Shown here in pieces: positions 1-9,769 of a DNA stretch of 64,000 nucleotides. Position 1 is the first letter of the stretch, and each line of letters begins with the position of its first letter. Source of the DNA: Symbiodinium natans (taxonomy: Eukaryota > Sar > Dinophyceae > Suessiales > Symbiodiniaceae); the NCBI GenBank assembly GCA_905221605.1, contig CAJNDS010002024.1:1-64000 (forward strand), written 5' to 3'. The position numbers were made by a program, and so were the translations under genes. The notes beneath the pieces are model-generated. The model worked only from the letters and a program-made list of their open reading frames with translations. It did not search any database and was not told where the DNA came from.

Positions 1-120
1 TTCAGCGCGAACGTAGAATTGATGTCGAACGCCTCCCCCATGCACGGTTGCACTGTTACACACAGAACGTTTGACGTATGCATGCAAAAGCGGGTTCCTT
101 CCAAGAGCTACACTTGTACA

Positions 121-834
121 TTAACGATTGGATCCTCGAGAGGTTTCCGAAAAAATCAACAGCCCCCTCCCTGCCTCGAGGTCCAGCCTGCCCTCGGCCA
201 TGGCCTTGGCAGAGCTGTAAAGCCCGTAGAGGGCGCTCGCCGCCTGAAACGGTGTCAGCTGGAGCAACGAGGCACCGTAGGGGCCGATAAGGCCGGTGCC
301 GGGCGCCTCGATGAGCCGCTCATTACCGAGCAAAACTCCCCAAGCCCTGGTCGGGACCTTCCGGGCTAGGCAGAGCCTTGCTTCGCCCAGAACGTCGAAG
401 CGATTCAAGGTGCTATGCTTCGCAACTTTTTCGACTGTCACGTAAGCGTTGAAGCCGACGAAGAGCAGCATGAACACCGCGAAGCCGTAGTCCCCGTGCA
501 GGACGAAGGTGAGGATCTGCACCCCATCGTTCAGCATGTCCTGACAATGCTCACAGATCGAGAGGACACCGAAACCACGGAGAGTAGCCGGACCCATGAA
601 CTTGAGCAGGCAGTCCCCACTCGCAGAGACAACTTCAATCGGAAACGAAACACTATGCCTAGGCTCTTCGACTGAGAACAAAGAAAATTGCCAGTGTGCG
701 CGAGGCCGCCAAGACGTATAAGCCGAGCTGAACGAGGATCCCCCCAGGGCAGCAGAGCTTCCAAGCCACAAGAGGCTCGTAGCCATGCGGCACAACCATG
801 GCCATGGCTTCAAGGTGCAATGAGCTAGAGGCAC
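121..834 (-). CDS. Hypothetical membrane protein, probably partial
   Basis: Open frame of 237 codons with no ATG at its upstream limit; the first in-frame ATG is at 786. A hydrophobic stretch around residues 108-125 (FVLHGDYGFAVFMLLFVG) looks like a membrane segment, and a second moderately hydrophobic alanine/leucine-rich stretch follows near residues 185-205. The frame from about 660 downward (residues 58 to the end) has the most protein-like composition. Upstream of 660 a different minus frame (865-659) looks better and also carries a hydrophobic helix, so an intron or frame change near 655-675 is likely. Family not recognised. Confidence 0.45.
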   Translation of the reverse strand: MPLAHCTLKPWPWLCRMATSLLWLGSSAALGGSSFSSAYTSWRPRAHWQFSLFSVEEPRHSVSFPIEVVSASGDCLLKFMGPATLRGFGVLSICEHCQDMLNDGVQILTFVLHGDYGFAVFMLLFVGFNAYVTVEKVAKHSTLNRFDVLGEARLCLARKVPTRAWGVLLGNERLIEAPGTGLIGPYGASLLQLTPFQAASALYGLYSSAKAMAEGRLDLEAGRGLLIFSETSRGSNR

Positions 835-896
835 CTTGCCGAGCAGAAGCCGGCTTCAGACACACAATACTATACTGTAACTAAGTAACTATTCAG

Positions 897-985
897 GCCT
901 CGGGCTGCATCGTGGTGGGCAATCTGCAAATTGCAAACCCTCACAGAAGGACCCTGATTTCTCGACGCTTGCCCAGCTTGCTGTC
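897..985 (+). CDS. Candidate internal exon, unknown protein
   Basis: Opens right after an acceptor-like TTCAG and ends at a donor-like GTGAGT (986). The 29 codons read ASGCIVVGNLQIANPHRR and onward without a stop. Boundaries are proposed from splice consensus only; product unknown. Confidence 0.35.
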
Positions 986-1426
986 GTGAGTAGCTGCCCA
1001 CCGCTTGGCGGTGAGCAGACCAATAGCTGGCAGGTCACTCCTGCGCAAGCACAATACGTCTAATGACACTTTGATGAAAGGTAGCAGTGATAGCAAGAGG
1101 TATACATGTGGTCACCACAAGAAGGAGACGAGTGAAATCTGCAATACGATTGGGAGTTACTTCCTAAGACCTAAAACCAGGCCCTGTTTTAATTCATTTA
1201 GACTTCCTGGAGTTCGATCTCCACTGCCTGGCATTTGCCAGACGCAGAAGAGTGGGAGAACCACTTTGGGTGTCGCCCAAAACCAAGCAAGCATATTATG
1301 CTTGCAGGTTCAACTCGCGATGCTTCTGCGCTTTGGGGCCTAGAGTCTAGAGTATGTAGATTCTGGGAACTTTGGGCTTGAAATTTGCGCCTTTGAGGGG
1401 TGGATTTAGGTCGTCGGGTGTTCAAA

Positions 1427-1489
1427 CCCTTACCCTAAACCCTAAACCCTAAACCCCAAACCCCAAACCCTAAACCCTAAACCCTAAAA
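1427..1489 (-). repeat. Telomere-type CCCTAAA block
   Basis: About eight units of CCCTAAA with CCCCAAA variants. First clear block of the window; it separates the candidate at 897-985 from the coding-like stretch at 1493. Confidence 0.9.
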
Positions 1490-1492
1490 AGG

Positions 1493-1585
1493 GTTGCAGA
1501 GTTTCTGGGTCAGGCTTCAGCCCCCTTGCACTCGCTCTGCAAGGCTGGGCCTTGTGGCGCGGCCATCGCCATGCCCCTTCCACAG
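1493..1585 (+). CDS. Candidate exon, unknown protein
   Basis: Begins at the edge of the CCCTAAA block at 1427-1489 and reads VAEFLGQASAPLHSLCKAGP and onward for 31 codons. The frame then runs into an ATT/ATC-rich low-complexity tract (1590-1830) that looks non-coding. Family not recognised. Confidence 0.3.
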
Positions 1586-1599
1586 GGCTTCGGTATTAC

Positions 1600-1830
1600 A
1601 GTTGCTATTGCTCCTATTCCTACTAGTACTTGTTTGTCATTCATTGTGATCATTATTAACATGACTATCTTTATCATTATTATCATTGCTATCATTAGTA
1701 TCATTACTATCACTATTCGAAGTATTATCAGGATATAGTAGTACAAGTAAACTTGCTATTGTGATGATTCGGATAACTATTATGAGGGCTACTGTCTGTT
1801 ATCATTGCTAATAATAATGATATTATTGCC
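1600..1830. repeat. AT-rich low-complexity tract
   Basis: Irregular runs of ATT, ATC and ACT triplets over about 230 bases. Frames across it translate only to I/M/T-rich low-complexity peptide, so it is treated as non-coding. Confidence 0.7.
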
Positions 1831-1923
1831 ATCCTTCGTACGATTCGTATGTCGTAGGCTTTCCGACTGTTGGGGGCTTAAGGCCGCCAGAGCTCAGGGC
1901 TTCGAGGGGTTGGATTTGGGGCT

Positions 1924-1924
<1 letters not shown>

Positions 1925-1959
<35 letters not shown>
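1925..1959. repeat. Poly-G tract
   Basis: Run of more than 30 G, capable of forming G-quadruplex; open frames through it are artefacts. Confidence 0.9.
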
Positions 1960-2059
1960 GGCGGTGGGCGTAGGGTTTTGGAATCAAGTGGAGGGGAGAA
2001 CAGGGCAGTTTGTTGGGATTCAGACTTCTTGGTCTGGAATAGGCGGCTGCGGTACACTA

Positions 2060-3420
2060 TAGCGAGCTATGGAGGGGCTAAAACGTGATATCATTATTTC
2101 AAACTCCATACCAGTTATGCACTGGGTTGAGGCCTGAAGCCCGAACGTCCATCATTCCAAACCTTCACGGCTTGGGGTTTAGGGTCGACGAGGGTCTCGG
2201 CTGTGGGCATCTCAACCTTGAGATTCACAACGCAAGACTCCAAAACAACAAATGAAGAACACCCGCATTGAAAAGAAAAATCCCAACACAGCCAGGCACC
2301 CGAAACCGCAAGCCTTCATAACCGGCCCAAACCCAGATACCCCAAAAGCTCGCCAAAACCCACTCCAATCTCATTTTTTGCCATAATGTACTCTACAATC
2401 TGCCCTAATATACCCCAGACTACATAATATTTCATGATAATATACTGTAGCAATACCATAATCCTCGAACTCGGACCTGGTATGGCTGCCAGCAGTGCCA
2501 GTCAGCATCTCGCGGCCGCGGGCCCTTGTAACCAAACTGTAAAAAGACTCGTCCCAGCATCATGAAAAGGTTACGAAAGTTGTTAGCAAGTATATATTAT
2601 AAATATGAGGATCTGCAAATTCAGGGCCCATACTAGCGGCCCACGTTTGCAACCTTAGAATCATGGATAGTTCAGGGTTGCGTTGAAGTCTTGATTTTGG
2701 GCACCCTTCTTGAAAATTCAAGCTTGGGGGAACTCCTGGGACTTTAATGTCCTGGGTTCAGGGTTCAGGAAATTGAGGCTTTACGTTCGCGCATGTGCCC
2801 CATGTGTGTGGGCTTCGATTTCTTTCGTGCCCGGTGGCTGCAACAGCGAATGCAAAACAACAGTAGTATTCATCATGATAATAGTTCCCGCATGTTTATC
2901 GTTGCAGGTTCTCTGTATACATACAGATATGTATATCCGTATTCCTGGCACATGTTGTTGCAATTGCAATTGTATGATAGTGTTCCCTGTCCGGGGGTTG
3001 GTTCTCAGAGCATCGCAGATCACCGAGCCGCGAGGAAAGCACTGCCTCTCCAAACTCGGAAACCTTCCAAGTAGTCAAGGCGCTCGAGGTTGGCCTTGCG
3101 CCGGATACCTAGGCTGATGTCCAGGCCACTAGAAGTTAAAAATATTACAACTTAGAGCGGCGCTATGAAATGGACAAAAACATGAAGAACAGTGACGGCA
3201 ATGGAAACTGAGAATGATGGTAAGTCTTCATCACCCCTGTTGGAGGAGTCAGAAGTTTCTAATTATCCTCCCTCCCGCCCCCCCGGCCTCGCCGTGTCGG
3301 GCCTCTTTCACCGGTTTTGACTGCATAGGCACGATGTAGTGTTTCGTGACGACCGAATATGACACGGCAGCAAGTCTTAAGTCTGCGGTTTAAGGTTTAA
3401 GGTTTAGGGTTGCTGAATCC
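2060..3420. other. Region without a supported gene
   Basis: Mixed-composition DNA with isolated telomere-like units (near 2180 and 3395) and short open frames on both strands that do not stand out from their shadows. A short plus-strand ATG frame at 2482 is the only one that looks remotely coding. Confidence 0.5.
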
Positions 3421-3442
3421 CGCAGATTCCTTGTGTCTGCAG

Positions 3443-3565
3443 GTCCCCTCGGAAGGGCCTTTACGTGGCGGTGTGGGCGCTGACATTGACTGCAGCGCGT
3501 GTCTATGCCCTCCTCTCGCTTGTGCGCAAGAAACCTTTGAGATGACTCCCCACGATGATCCATAA
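3443..3565 (+). CDS. Candidate terminal exon, unknown protein
   Basis: Follows a good acceptor (TTGTGTCTGCAG) and runs 40 codons to TAA: VPSEGPLRGGVGADIDCSAC, a cysteine-rich middle, then an acidic end ETFEMTPHDDP. An A/T-rich stretch (3566-3720) follows, as expected of a 3' flank. Product unknown. Confidence 0.45.
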   Translation, partial: VPSEGPLRGGVGADIDCSACLCPPLACAQETFEMTPHDDP

Positions 3566-3925
3566 TATAATGTAATACAGTATAATACAATACAAAAACA
3601 TATTATAATACGACAACATGTAATATGACAAAATACACTACAATAGACTAGAACATATTACATCACAACATAAGACCGTGCAATATGACATAATATTTGC
3701 TTATGTTTCATCACACAATACCTTATGACCTCCTGGCAGCACTACAGAAACTTGTGCACGGTATCAAGCATACAAGCGTATAAGGCAAGCGTTCTTGATG
3801 CGGCGTTGGCGGTTCTATTTTGTTGGGGTTTACAATTAACGGAGTCTTCCGAGGATTCTTAGCTTTGTGGGTTTTAGTCGCCTGGACGTTCTGGGGATAT
3901 TGGGTGCTGACACCTTAAGTTCTAG

Positions 3926-4120
3926 GATCGAATACTAGTTTCCGAACACTCGACTCTCTTGATAGTCGTGTCTGTCTCGGGCCAGGGCGGCGAACCCAAA
4001 GCAGTTAAATTGCGAGAAACATTGTCGTATCGTTCTGCTCTTGACGAAACTGGCACGCCCTCGGACTCAAACTTTCACAGCGATCGCAAGCGTCGCTGTC
4101 TCCAGAGCCACCCACGGTAG
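3926..4120 (+). CDS. Candidate exon, unknown protein
   Basis: Open from an acceptor-like TTCTAG to a TAG stop, 64 codons. The best part reads SVSGQGGEPKAVKLRETLSY followed by RSALDETGTPSDSNFHSDRK, charged and protein-like. No ATG at the start, so it would be an internal or terminal exon. Family not recognised. Confidence 0.45.
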   Translation, partial: DRILVSEHSTLLIVVSVSGQGGEPKAVKLRETLSYRSALDETGTPSDSNFHSDRKRRCLQSHPR

Positions 4121-4488
4121 ACTAGCACGGTACTCTCCACTACAACCCAGCCGAGGCGAACGACGCGAAGCGCTCACAATAGCTATGTGCAGAGATGATC
4201 GACGTGATAACATCGGCGACATCAGTTTTGCAGGCATAAAGCTACACACTCAACCTAAGCTTTACAGACTCCTAGTTGTTGCATTGACTCCTAGTTGTTG
4301 AATTGCGTAAATAACAGCCCGCATCAGATATCGACGACACCACCAACACCACCACCATCGCCGCCATCGCCCGCCATCAGCTCAGCATCACTGTAAGCAG
4401 CGTGGTTTCCCAAACCGCAGTACCTGACCTATGCAGTCACGCAGCCATGGCTACCACAGCCACTACAACGACGATTGGCACGGAGTAG

Positions 4489-4599
4489 AACAACGGCGAG
4501 GAACAACCCTGGAATGAGAGTCCAATCTATCCGCTGCTGCCGGGGAGCTTCGCAAGCCACACATTGGAGTGGGGCATGTATCCTGGGAATGTGCAATAA
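4489..4599 (+). CDS. Candidate terminal exon, unknown protein
   Basis: Thirty-six codons to TAA, reading NNGEEQPWNESPIYPLLPGS and ending MYPGNVQ. It starts immediately after TAG (4486-4488). An ATG at 4447 lies upstream in the same frame, so the TAG is either part of an intron acceptor or an in-frame stop. A P/T/S-rich open stretch with donor-like GTAAGC lies just upstream (4328-4392). Confidence 0.4.
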   Translation, partial: NNGEEQPWNESPIYPLLPGSFASHTLEWGMYPGNVQ

Positions 4600-4766
4600 A
4601 GGGGTCTAAACAATCAATCACAAGAATCCCTCCTATATGCCCATACCTATATAGCTAGACTATGATATATCCCAAAACCCTAGCCTAATCGCTAGGACCC
4701 CTACATCATCAAATTCGGGTAGATTTCTTTCTGTGGAGATGACATGCTCAACCTACATATGATCTA

Positions 4767-4823
4767 AACCCTAAACCCCAAACCCCAAACCCTAAACCCT
4801 GAACCCTAAAACCCCAAAACCTT
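4767..4823 (-). repeat. Telomere-type CCCTAAA block
   Basis: About eight CCCTAAA/CCCCAAA units bounding the left side of the coding-like stretch at 4839. Confidence 0.9.
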
Positions 4824-4838
4824 CACAAAAAACTGAGG

Positions 4839-4940
4839 ATGGAAGATCCGCCAGGCGGGACATGGGAAGACAGGTGCATCCGCAGGTTTGGGGGCGGCCT
4901 GTGCCTTGAGGCTGGTCGAAAAATGTTTTTTCGGGTTTAG
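4839..4940 (+). CDS. Short coding-like frame between telomere blocks
   Basis: ATG frame of 33 codons: MEDPPGGTWEDRCIRRFGGG followed by LCLEAGRKM. Its TAG stop lies inside the first TTTAGGG unit of the next block. The unit is bounded by CCCTAAA on the left and TTTAGGG on the right, the polarity of two chromosome ends. Could be an exon whose true donor lies before the block. Confidence 0.35.
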   Translation: MEDPPGGTWEDRCIRRFGGGLCLEAGRKMFFRV

Positions 4941-5043
4941 GGATTTAGGGTTTTAGGGTTTAGGATTTAGGGTTTAGGGTTTAGGTTTGTCTTGTTTAGG
5001 TTTTAGGGCTTTTCTGATTTCAGGGTTCAGGGTTTAGGGGTTC
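4934..5043 (+). repeat. Degenerate TTTAGGG block
   Basis: About twelve TTTAGGG-like units with insertions, directly upstream of the kinase frame. It may lie in a 5' intron or untranslated region of that gene. Confidence 0.85.
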
Positions 5044-5096
5044 GGGCGACGAAGTTCAGCAGCTTATGCGTTCAAGAGCCTCCGCGTCCACCGTAA

Positions 5097-6353
5097 GGTA
5101 CCCCAGGGGTTGCACAGGGGCTCCTTCCGTCGAAGAGGGATTGTTACCTGCTGGCGCAGACAGTGTTGAGGGGATTTGCCAGCTGGTTTTGCTCTCGTCC
5201 TGCGTGGACAGTGGGAGAGGCCAGTGCGACCCTTCGAAAACGTTACATTAAGATCCAGGAAAGCTATGATGGTGTTGCCGTCATAAACCGTGGATGCATC
5301 GAAGACTACTTCACAGAGGGAGGGCACCTCGGTCGTGGTGGATTTGGGACCGTGTGCAGGGTCGAGCCCACTGGACATGGACTGAGCCAGTTCAAGCCAC
5401 TGAGCCCTGGCATAGCATACGCTATGAAGAAGGTCAAACTCCCCAACCGGGATCCAGAGTTGGAGTCCCTGTCCAAGAGCTTCGTAAACGTCCCGATGAG
5501 CCGCATGCTCGAGTTCCTTCAAGCCCTCGGAGAGGAGAGGGCCACGCGAGAGCACGTCACTCGAAATCTACTGAGGGTCTTGGACATGCCGCAAAGCATG
5601 TACATTGTCATGAACCTTCTGGAGGGGCCAACACTGCAAGGTTGGATGACCGCCCTGAAGACCGCAGTTCCCGAGCGCACCTGCGCAGACTTGGCGCAGC
5701 AGATGCTCTCGGCAGTGCACTACTTACATCGTGTGGCCGGAGCCGTGCACCGTGACGTTAAACCGGACAACTTTGGCTTTGTCCGTGCAGTCCGGAATAT
5801 TGACCAGCCAGGGAACGTACAGCTCTTCGACATGGGCTTGGCTTGGGTGCTGCCCGAAAAGATCCAAGAGTCCAGCGCAACGGACCTTCACGATGTTGCT
5901 CCTGGCGGCACACTGCGTTGGCTCTCTCCTGAAGCCTGGTGCGGACTCTGCGGTGCCTGCTCGGACGTTTGGGGAGTGGGATTGATTGTGCACACACTCC
6001 TCGTCGGAGACATGCCGTTTGGACTCCGCAAGCTTGAGGAGGAGGTGCAGGTCCGCAATGCTGTTTTCAAGAGCAAGTTGAACCTGAGCACCTCGATCTG
6101 GCGCCGTGTCTCCGCGCAGGCACGCAAATTTGTAGACCAGCTCTTGGCCAAAGATGTCGCGGCTCGGGCCACCACGACTGCAGCACTGAGGCACAGCTTC
6201 ATCCGAGAGGAGAACGTGCCTCCGTCATGGAGTTCGAGGGTGTGCACCGAGAACGTGCCACCGTCACCACAGAGTCCGAAGGTGTGCACCCAGCAGTGTG
6301 GAGGCTTCCCGCGCGTGGGAAGACGAAGCCTTTACTTTCACGCAGTTGACTGA
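5097..6353 (+). CDS. Ser/Thr protein kinase (5' end not resolved)
   Basis: A complete eukaryotic protein-kinase catalytic domain that transfers phosphate from ATP to Ser/Thr of unknown substrates. In order: glycine-rich loop LGRGGFGTV (near 5332), ATP-binding lysine in YAMKKV, hinge YIVMNLLEGPTL, catalytic loop HRDVKPDN (near 5749), magnesium motif present as FDMGLA instead of DFG, activation-segment end GTLRWLSPEAW (APE replaced by SPE), then DVWGVGLIVHTLL. All key catalytic residues are present, so activity is plausible. The C-terminal tail carries a small repeat with ENVPPS twice. No introns are visible in the domain. The frame opens at 5097, but there is no in-frame ATG before the domain, so the start must lie on an upstream exon; ACC|GTAAGG at 5093 is a possible donor. 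Stop is TGA. Subfamily (CAMK-like or other) cannot be fixed by eye. Confidence 0.9.
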   Translation, partial: GTPGVAQGLLPSKRDCYLLAQTVLRGFASWFCSRPAWTVGEASATLRKRYIKIQESYDGVAVINRGCIEDYFTEGGHLGRGGFGTVCRVEPTGHGLSQFKPLSPGIAYAMKKVKLPNRDPELESLSKSFVNVPMSRMLEFLQALGEERATREHVTRNLLRVLDMPQSMYIVMNLLEGPTLQGWMTALKTAVPERTCADLAQQMLSAVHYLHRVAGAVHRDVKPDNFGFVRAVRNIDQPGNVQLFDMGLAWVLPEKIQESSATDLHDVAPGGTLRWLSPEAWCGLCGACSDVWGVGLIVHTLLVGDMPFGLRKLEEEVQVRNAVFKSKLNLSTSIWRRVSAQARKFVDQLLAKDVAARATTTAALRHSFIREENVPPSWSSRVCTENVPPSPQSPKVCTQQCGGFPRVGRRSLYFHAVD

Positions 6354-7023
6354 GCGCTGAACATCGGATGAGTAGCATGGGAACAGCAGCCGCAAGCTGA
6401 ACCTACTAGAGTTCGAGTATCCCCGCAAGCATGGTGTGCTACTAGCTGTGATGCTGATGGGGTCGTATAGTCCTGACCTGAACAAAAAGCTGCTGCTTCC
6501 TGGATGTAGGCTTGGGCGCTACATTGCCAGCCTTAAAAACATCTTTCTCCTTTGAAATCTGCCCAGGGCAATTGCCCGACGATTGGCAGCTGCCATCTAG
6601 AGTCATCTAGATCCTTCGCAGGAGCAAACCATACCGGTGGCTGGCTCATCATTAGGCAGGTCAGGTGACGTGTGGATCTTTTGGGCTCACTGAAAGTATG
6701 GTTTGCAAATTCCTCCCTGACGCATCCTATGCATCCTTTGAGACAGGGAGACCAAAGGCCCTAAGAGTCGAAAAGAACCCGGATGATGAGCCACGGAAGC
6801 ATGCTACTTGGGCACACCGTGGTTGCAGCGTCCGCAAGGCTTCCTCGACCGGCCATCGTTGCACACAATCCTAAGCAGTGCCTTGGCATTGTTGCCTTAT
6901 CTTGGAACTTGTACAGCTGGAGACGGCGCCTCGGAGCACGACGCGCGAAAAAAGAGCCGAGAGCAGTTCTGGCGAGTCGTTGTGCTTATGTGCGATTTCA
7001 TGAAAGTGAGAGGACCACGTACT

Positions 7024-7134
7024 TCAACCCAAGTTCAGCCATTTCTTCATCAGATCGTCCCATTGCGGCTTCAGCTTGGTGTACTTCTCCACATCGTCAG
7101 CGTCACAGGCGCCGCTGGCGGAGGCTCTCTCCAC
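7024..7134 (-). CDS. Candidate terminal exon, unknown protein
   Basis: Follows an acceptor (GGGGTGCCCAG) on the minus strand and runs 36 codons to TGA: VERASASGACDADDVEKYTK, then LKPQWDDLMKKWLNLG. Composition is strongly protein-like with a helical, tryptophan-containing C-terminus. Other frames here are longer but less protein-like. Family not recognised. Confidence 0.5.
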   Translation of the reverse strand: MERASASGACDADDVEKYTKLKPQWDDLMKKWLNLG

Positions 7135-7585
7135 CTGGGCACCCCACCAAAACTACGAGCATGCACCTAACCCTAAGCCCTCTATCCATGTCTTGTGTGG
7201 GAATCCGGATAACTCCAACCAGAATGCCACAGCAATACCTCGGAAATTCTTCGAACACATCCGTGTCACGCGCGGCTTTGCCACGCAACTGCAGTATGTC
7301 CACTCTAGTAGCCCGGCAGTAGCCCGGCACGAGGCCTTATCTATGCCTGTCGAACCCTGGGCCCAACCGCACACGGCAGCAATCAGGAGTCGACAGAAGG
7401 GACAAGGGACTCCTTAATGCCAGGCTTCTCGAAACGTTGCTCTGTAGCTCCGTGACACAGCATTAACGTGGCAAGTTGGCAGTGGATTCGTTTAGGTAGC
7501 CGAATGAAGAAGAGTGACGAAGCAGGAAGTTGTCCAAACCGAAACCTAAACACAACAACCTTAAACCAAACAAGCCATTTTTTGG

Positions 7586-7627
7586 GTTTAGGGTTACCCG
7601 AAACCCTGAACCCTAAACCCTAAACCC
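7586..7627. repeat. Head-to-head telomere-unit junction
   Basis: TTTAGGG units run straight into CCCTAAA-type units (GGGTTTAGGGTTACCCGAAA), the arrangement expected of two joined chromosome ends. A tandem duplication of about 47 bp containing a C-run follows to 7694. Confidence 0.8.
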
Positions 7628-7692
7628 CCCACTCTCCCCCCCCCCCCCACCTGCCCTAAACCCTAAACCCCCCACTCTCCCCCCCCCCCCAC

Positions 7693-7800
7693 CTGAAAGA
7701 TAGCCGCTGGGAGAGAAACCGCCGCTGCCAGGAGCCGGCGACGCGTTTGGACTGCTGGACTCACCACGAAGCACAGACCTCATTTCATCCAGTGCTCTTT
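7693..7800 (-). CDS. Candidate internal exon, Ser/Pro/Gly-rich
   Basis: Bounded by acceptor-like CCCGAG and a strong donor CAG|GTGGGG. Reads RALDEMRSVLRGESSSPNAS then PAPGSGGFSPSGYLS. The first half is helical and charged, the second a flexible linker. The proposed intron begins with a G-rich run. Product unknown. Confidence 0.45.
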
Positions 7801-7986
7801 CTCGGGTTTAGGTTGTTCTTGCCCAGCAGTAACCTAGGATTAGAAGGGATGCGCTTCTGGTTTTGAAGGGAGCTTGTAAGGGAACCTAAACCCCAAAACA
7901 AGGGGAGAAGGGGTCTACTCTGTGTCCTAGCCCTTCCCTGCTGCAAGAGTATTTGCTTTCATGGCACATCGTCATGTCCGACACTG

Positions 7987-8310
7987 ATGATAGATACAGC
8001 AAGAGAAATAAAAATACTCATGACGATAGTTCGCCATTTTCATCACAATGCAGAAGAGGACGCTGCCAGGGCTGCTAGGGGCAGCAGATTTGTAGTCAGA
8101 GATGGCTTTTCACATGCAAAGCAACAGCTTGACAGTTTCGCAAGAATCATGAGCAGATGCGCCGGTTGTTTATCTATGAAGTACAGTTCGGCACCACAGC
8201 AGCAAGCACGAGGAGGAGCCCCCGGGTTACCCGGAACGCAAGAACCACACTGCGCGGGGGACAAGAAGCTTCACATCCATCTGTTGGGATGTTCCCCCCC
8301 ATCTTTCTAA
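7987..8310 (+). CDS. Hypothetical protein whose 3' end lies in a mobile element
   Basis: ATG frame of 107 codons. It starts MIDTAREIKILMTIVRHFHH and continues with an alanine/arginine-rich helical part (NAEEDAARAARGSRF). The last codons and the stop come from the left arm of the family A element at 8284. The original end has therefore probably been replaced, or the true exon ends earlier. Family not recognised. Confidence 0.45.
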   Translation: MIDTAREIKILMTIVRHFHHNAEEDAARAARGSRFVVRDGFSHAKQQLDSFARIMSRCAGCLSMKYSSAPQQQARGGAPGLPGTQEPHCAGDKKLHIHLLGCSPPSF

Positions 8311-8565
8311 CAGTCCTTAATAGGGATTATAGTACCCCCCACTATGATCCTTAATAGGGATTATAGTACCCCCCCACTATGATCCTTAATAGGGATTATA
8401 GTACCCCCTACTATATATAATCCTTAATAGGGATTATAGTACCCGCCATTATAATCCTTAATAGGGATTATAATACCCCCTGCTATAATCCTTAAATAGG
8501 GATTATAGTACCCCCTACTATAATCCCTCTTAAGGATTGTTTGTATTAAGAGGGCAACATCCCAA
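8284..8565. mobile_element. Family A palindromic element, internally expanded
   Basis: Ends are TTGGGATGTTCCCCCC and its inverse GGCAACATCCCAA. The middle has about six tandem copies of a 35-38 bp unit (TCCTTAATAGGGATTATAGT plus a C-run and ACTATAA) from 8313 to about 8522. Other family A copies carry this unit once. Non-coding. Confidence 0.8.
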
Positions 8566-8684
8566 TCCATCTGCTTTCTTAGCAAGAGGCCGTGGAGGAC
8601 GAGCACCAAGGCCAGTGCGACGACAGTTCGGCGACTCTTTGGGTTTGTCATCTCCCCTGCTGTTGGACTTTTCTGAGCCGACAT
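8566..8684 (-). CDS. Candidate first exon with signal-anchor-like helix
   Basis: Minus-strand ATG at 8684 starts MSAQKSPTAGEMTNPKSRRT followed by the hydrophobic stretch VVALALVLVLHGLLLRK. This resembles a signal peptide or N-terminal membrane anchor. The frame then enters the family A element, so the original continuation is lost or spliced out. Confidence 0.35.
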
Positions 8685-9052
8685 TCCGCAATGAAAGCTG
8701 AGTGGCAATGTCTAGAGGGGGTTACGAGCATACGGGGCCCCTAAATAAAGCAGGGATCCCCCAAAAGTAGGTGGAGCCCCTTAAAAAGGACTCCAACAAG
8801 GTTCTAAGTGCGGAAACCCCATGTAGAAGAAGCACGGAAGGGGTTCAGGGATGGGTGTTCACCATGCCACCCGAGGGAGTCCACGCTTTGGGAGCTCAGG
8901 ATTTAGGGTTTAGGGCCTTGCCCCTAGCAGCAAGCGGACAATCTCAACATCATTACACCGACTTGCCAAACCGATAGGGGTGCGTCTCCTTTCTCAGACT
9001 CTGTCCTTGCCAGCTTCAAAGAAGGAGCGCCACAGCCTGTAGGCGTCTCCAC

Positions 9053-9126
9053 CACCCTAAACCCTCAACCCACCCCACACCCTAAACCCTGAACCCTGAA
9101 CCCTAAACCCTTAACCCTAAAACCCA
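9053..9126 (-). repeat. Telomere-type CCCTAAA block
   Basis: About nine partly degenerate CCCTAAA units (CCCTGAA and CCCTCAA variants). Confidence 0.85.
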
Positions 9127-9401
9127 ACCTTGACTCGAAAAGATGCTTCGAATCTTGATTCCCGCATGTCCATCACGCTCCTGTATTTTTCGACTCTCAC
9201 ACGTTCCTGTATTTTCAGGGGTTTAGGGTTGCGGGGTTTAGGGTACCCTCGGCCCTCAGCCTTTATTGAAACCCTACAGTAAACCGCATAGCACACCAGC
9301 ATGGGACACCGTTTGGAGGTTTAAGGTGTAGGGTTTGAGATTCACCAAAAAGCTGATTCGGTGACACCCTAAACCCTAAACCCTAAATGGACAACCATGT
9401 T

Positions 9402-9507
9402 TCAAGATTTCGGGGTCTTGCCTCGACATGGTAAAAACTCCTTTCCCGAGGCTGCGGCAAAGCACATGACTGCCCGCTCGGACTCGTAGTTGCTGTCTTT
9501 GACCTCG
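9402..9507 (-). CDS. Candidate exon, unknown protein
   Basis: Follows TTTAGGCAG, which is built on a telomere unit, and reads EVKDSNYESERAVMCFAAAS then GKEFLPCRG. A GC-type donor (GAG|GCAAGA) at 9421 would end it there; otherwise the frame reaches TGA at 9402. Acidic and protein-like; family unknown. Confidence 0.45.
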
Positions 9508-9511
9508 CTGC

Positions 9512-9600
9512 CTAAACCCTAAAACCCTACATAAACCCTAAACCCCTAAAACCCTAAAACCCTAAGCCCTAAACCCCAGTCTTTCCCCCTAACCCTGAAC
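9512..9600 (-). repeat. Degenerate CCCTAAA block
   Basis: About ten CCCTAAA units with CCCTAAAA variants. Confidence 0.85.
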
Positions 9601-9676
9601 CCCGTCGAGTTGAGAACAGTTCTGTGAAACAACCTCAGGAGCCACAACCGAAGCTCTGTGGCATTCAGATCACACA

Positions 9677-9769
9677 CTAGGCTGCCCAGTAACCAAGGCT
9701 TAGAAAGGGTGCCCTTTTTTGCTTATATAAGGGAACCTAAACCCCCCAAAAAGGGAATAAGGGTACCAC
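9677..9769. mobile_element. Family C element
   Basis: Starts CTAGGCTGCCCAGTAACC and carries the family core GGTGCCCTTTTTTGC and AAGGGAACCTAAA, ending AAGGGTACCAC. Family C copies have imperfect terminal inverted repeats of about 18 bp (CTTGGTNGCCCAGTNNYACC). Confidence 0.65.

Noticed and set aside
1208-1226. Hairpin TGGAG-TTCGAT-CTCCA resembling a tRNA T-arm
   Set aside because: The loop has six bases, not seven, and no matching acceptor, D or anticodon arms are found around it.
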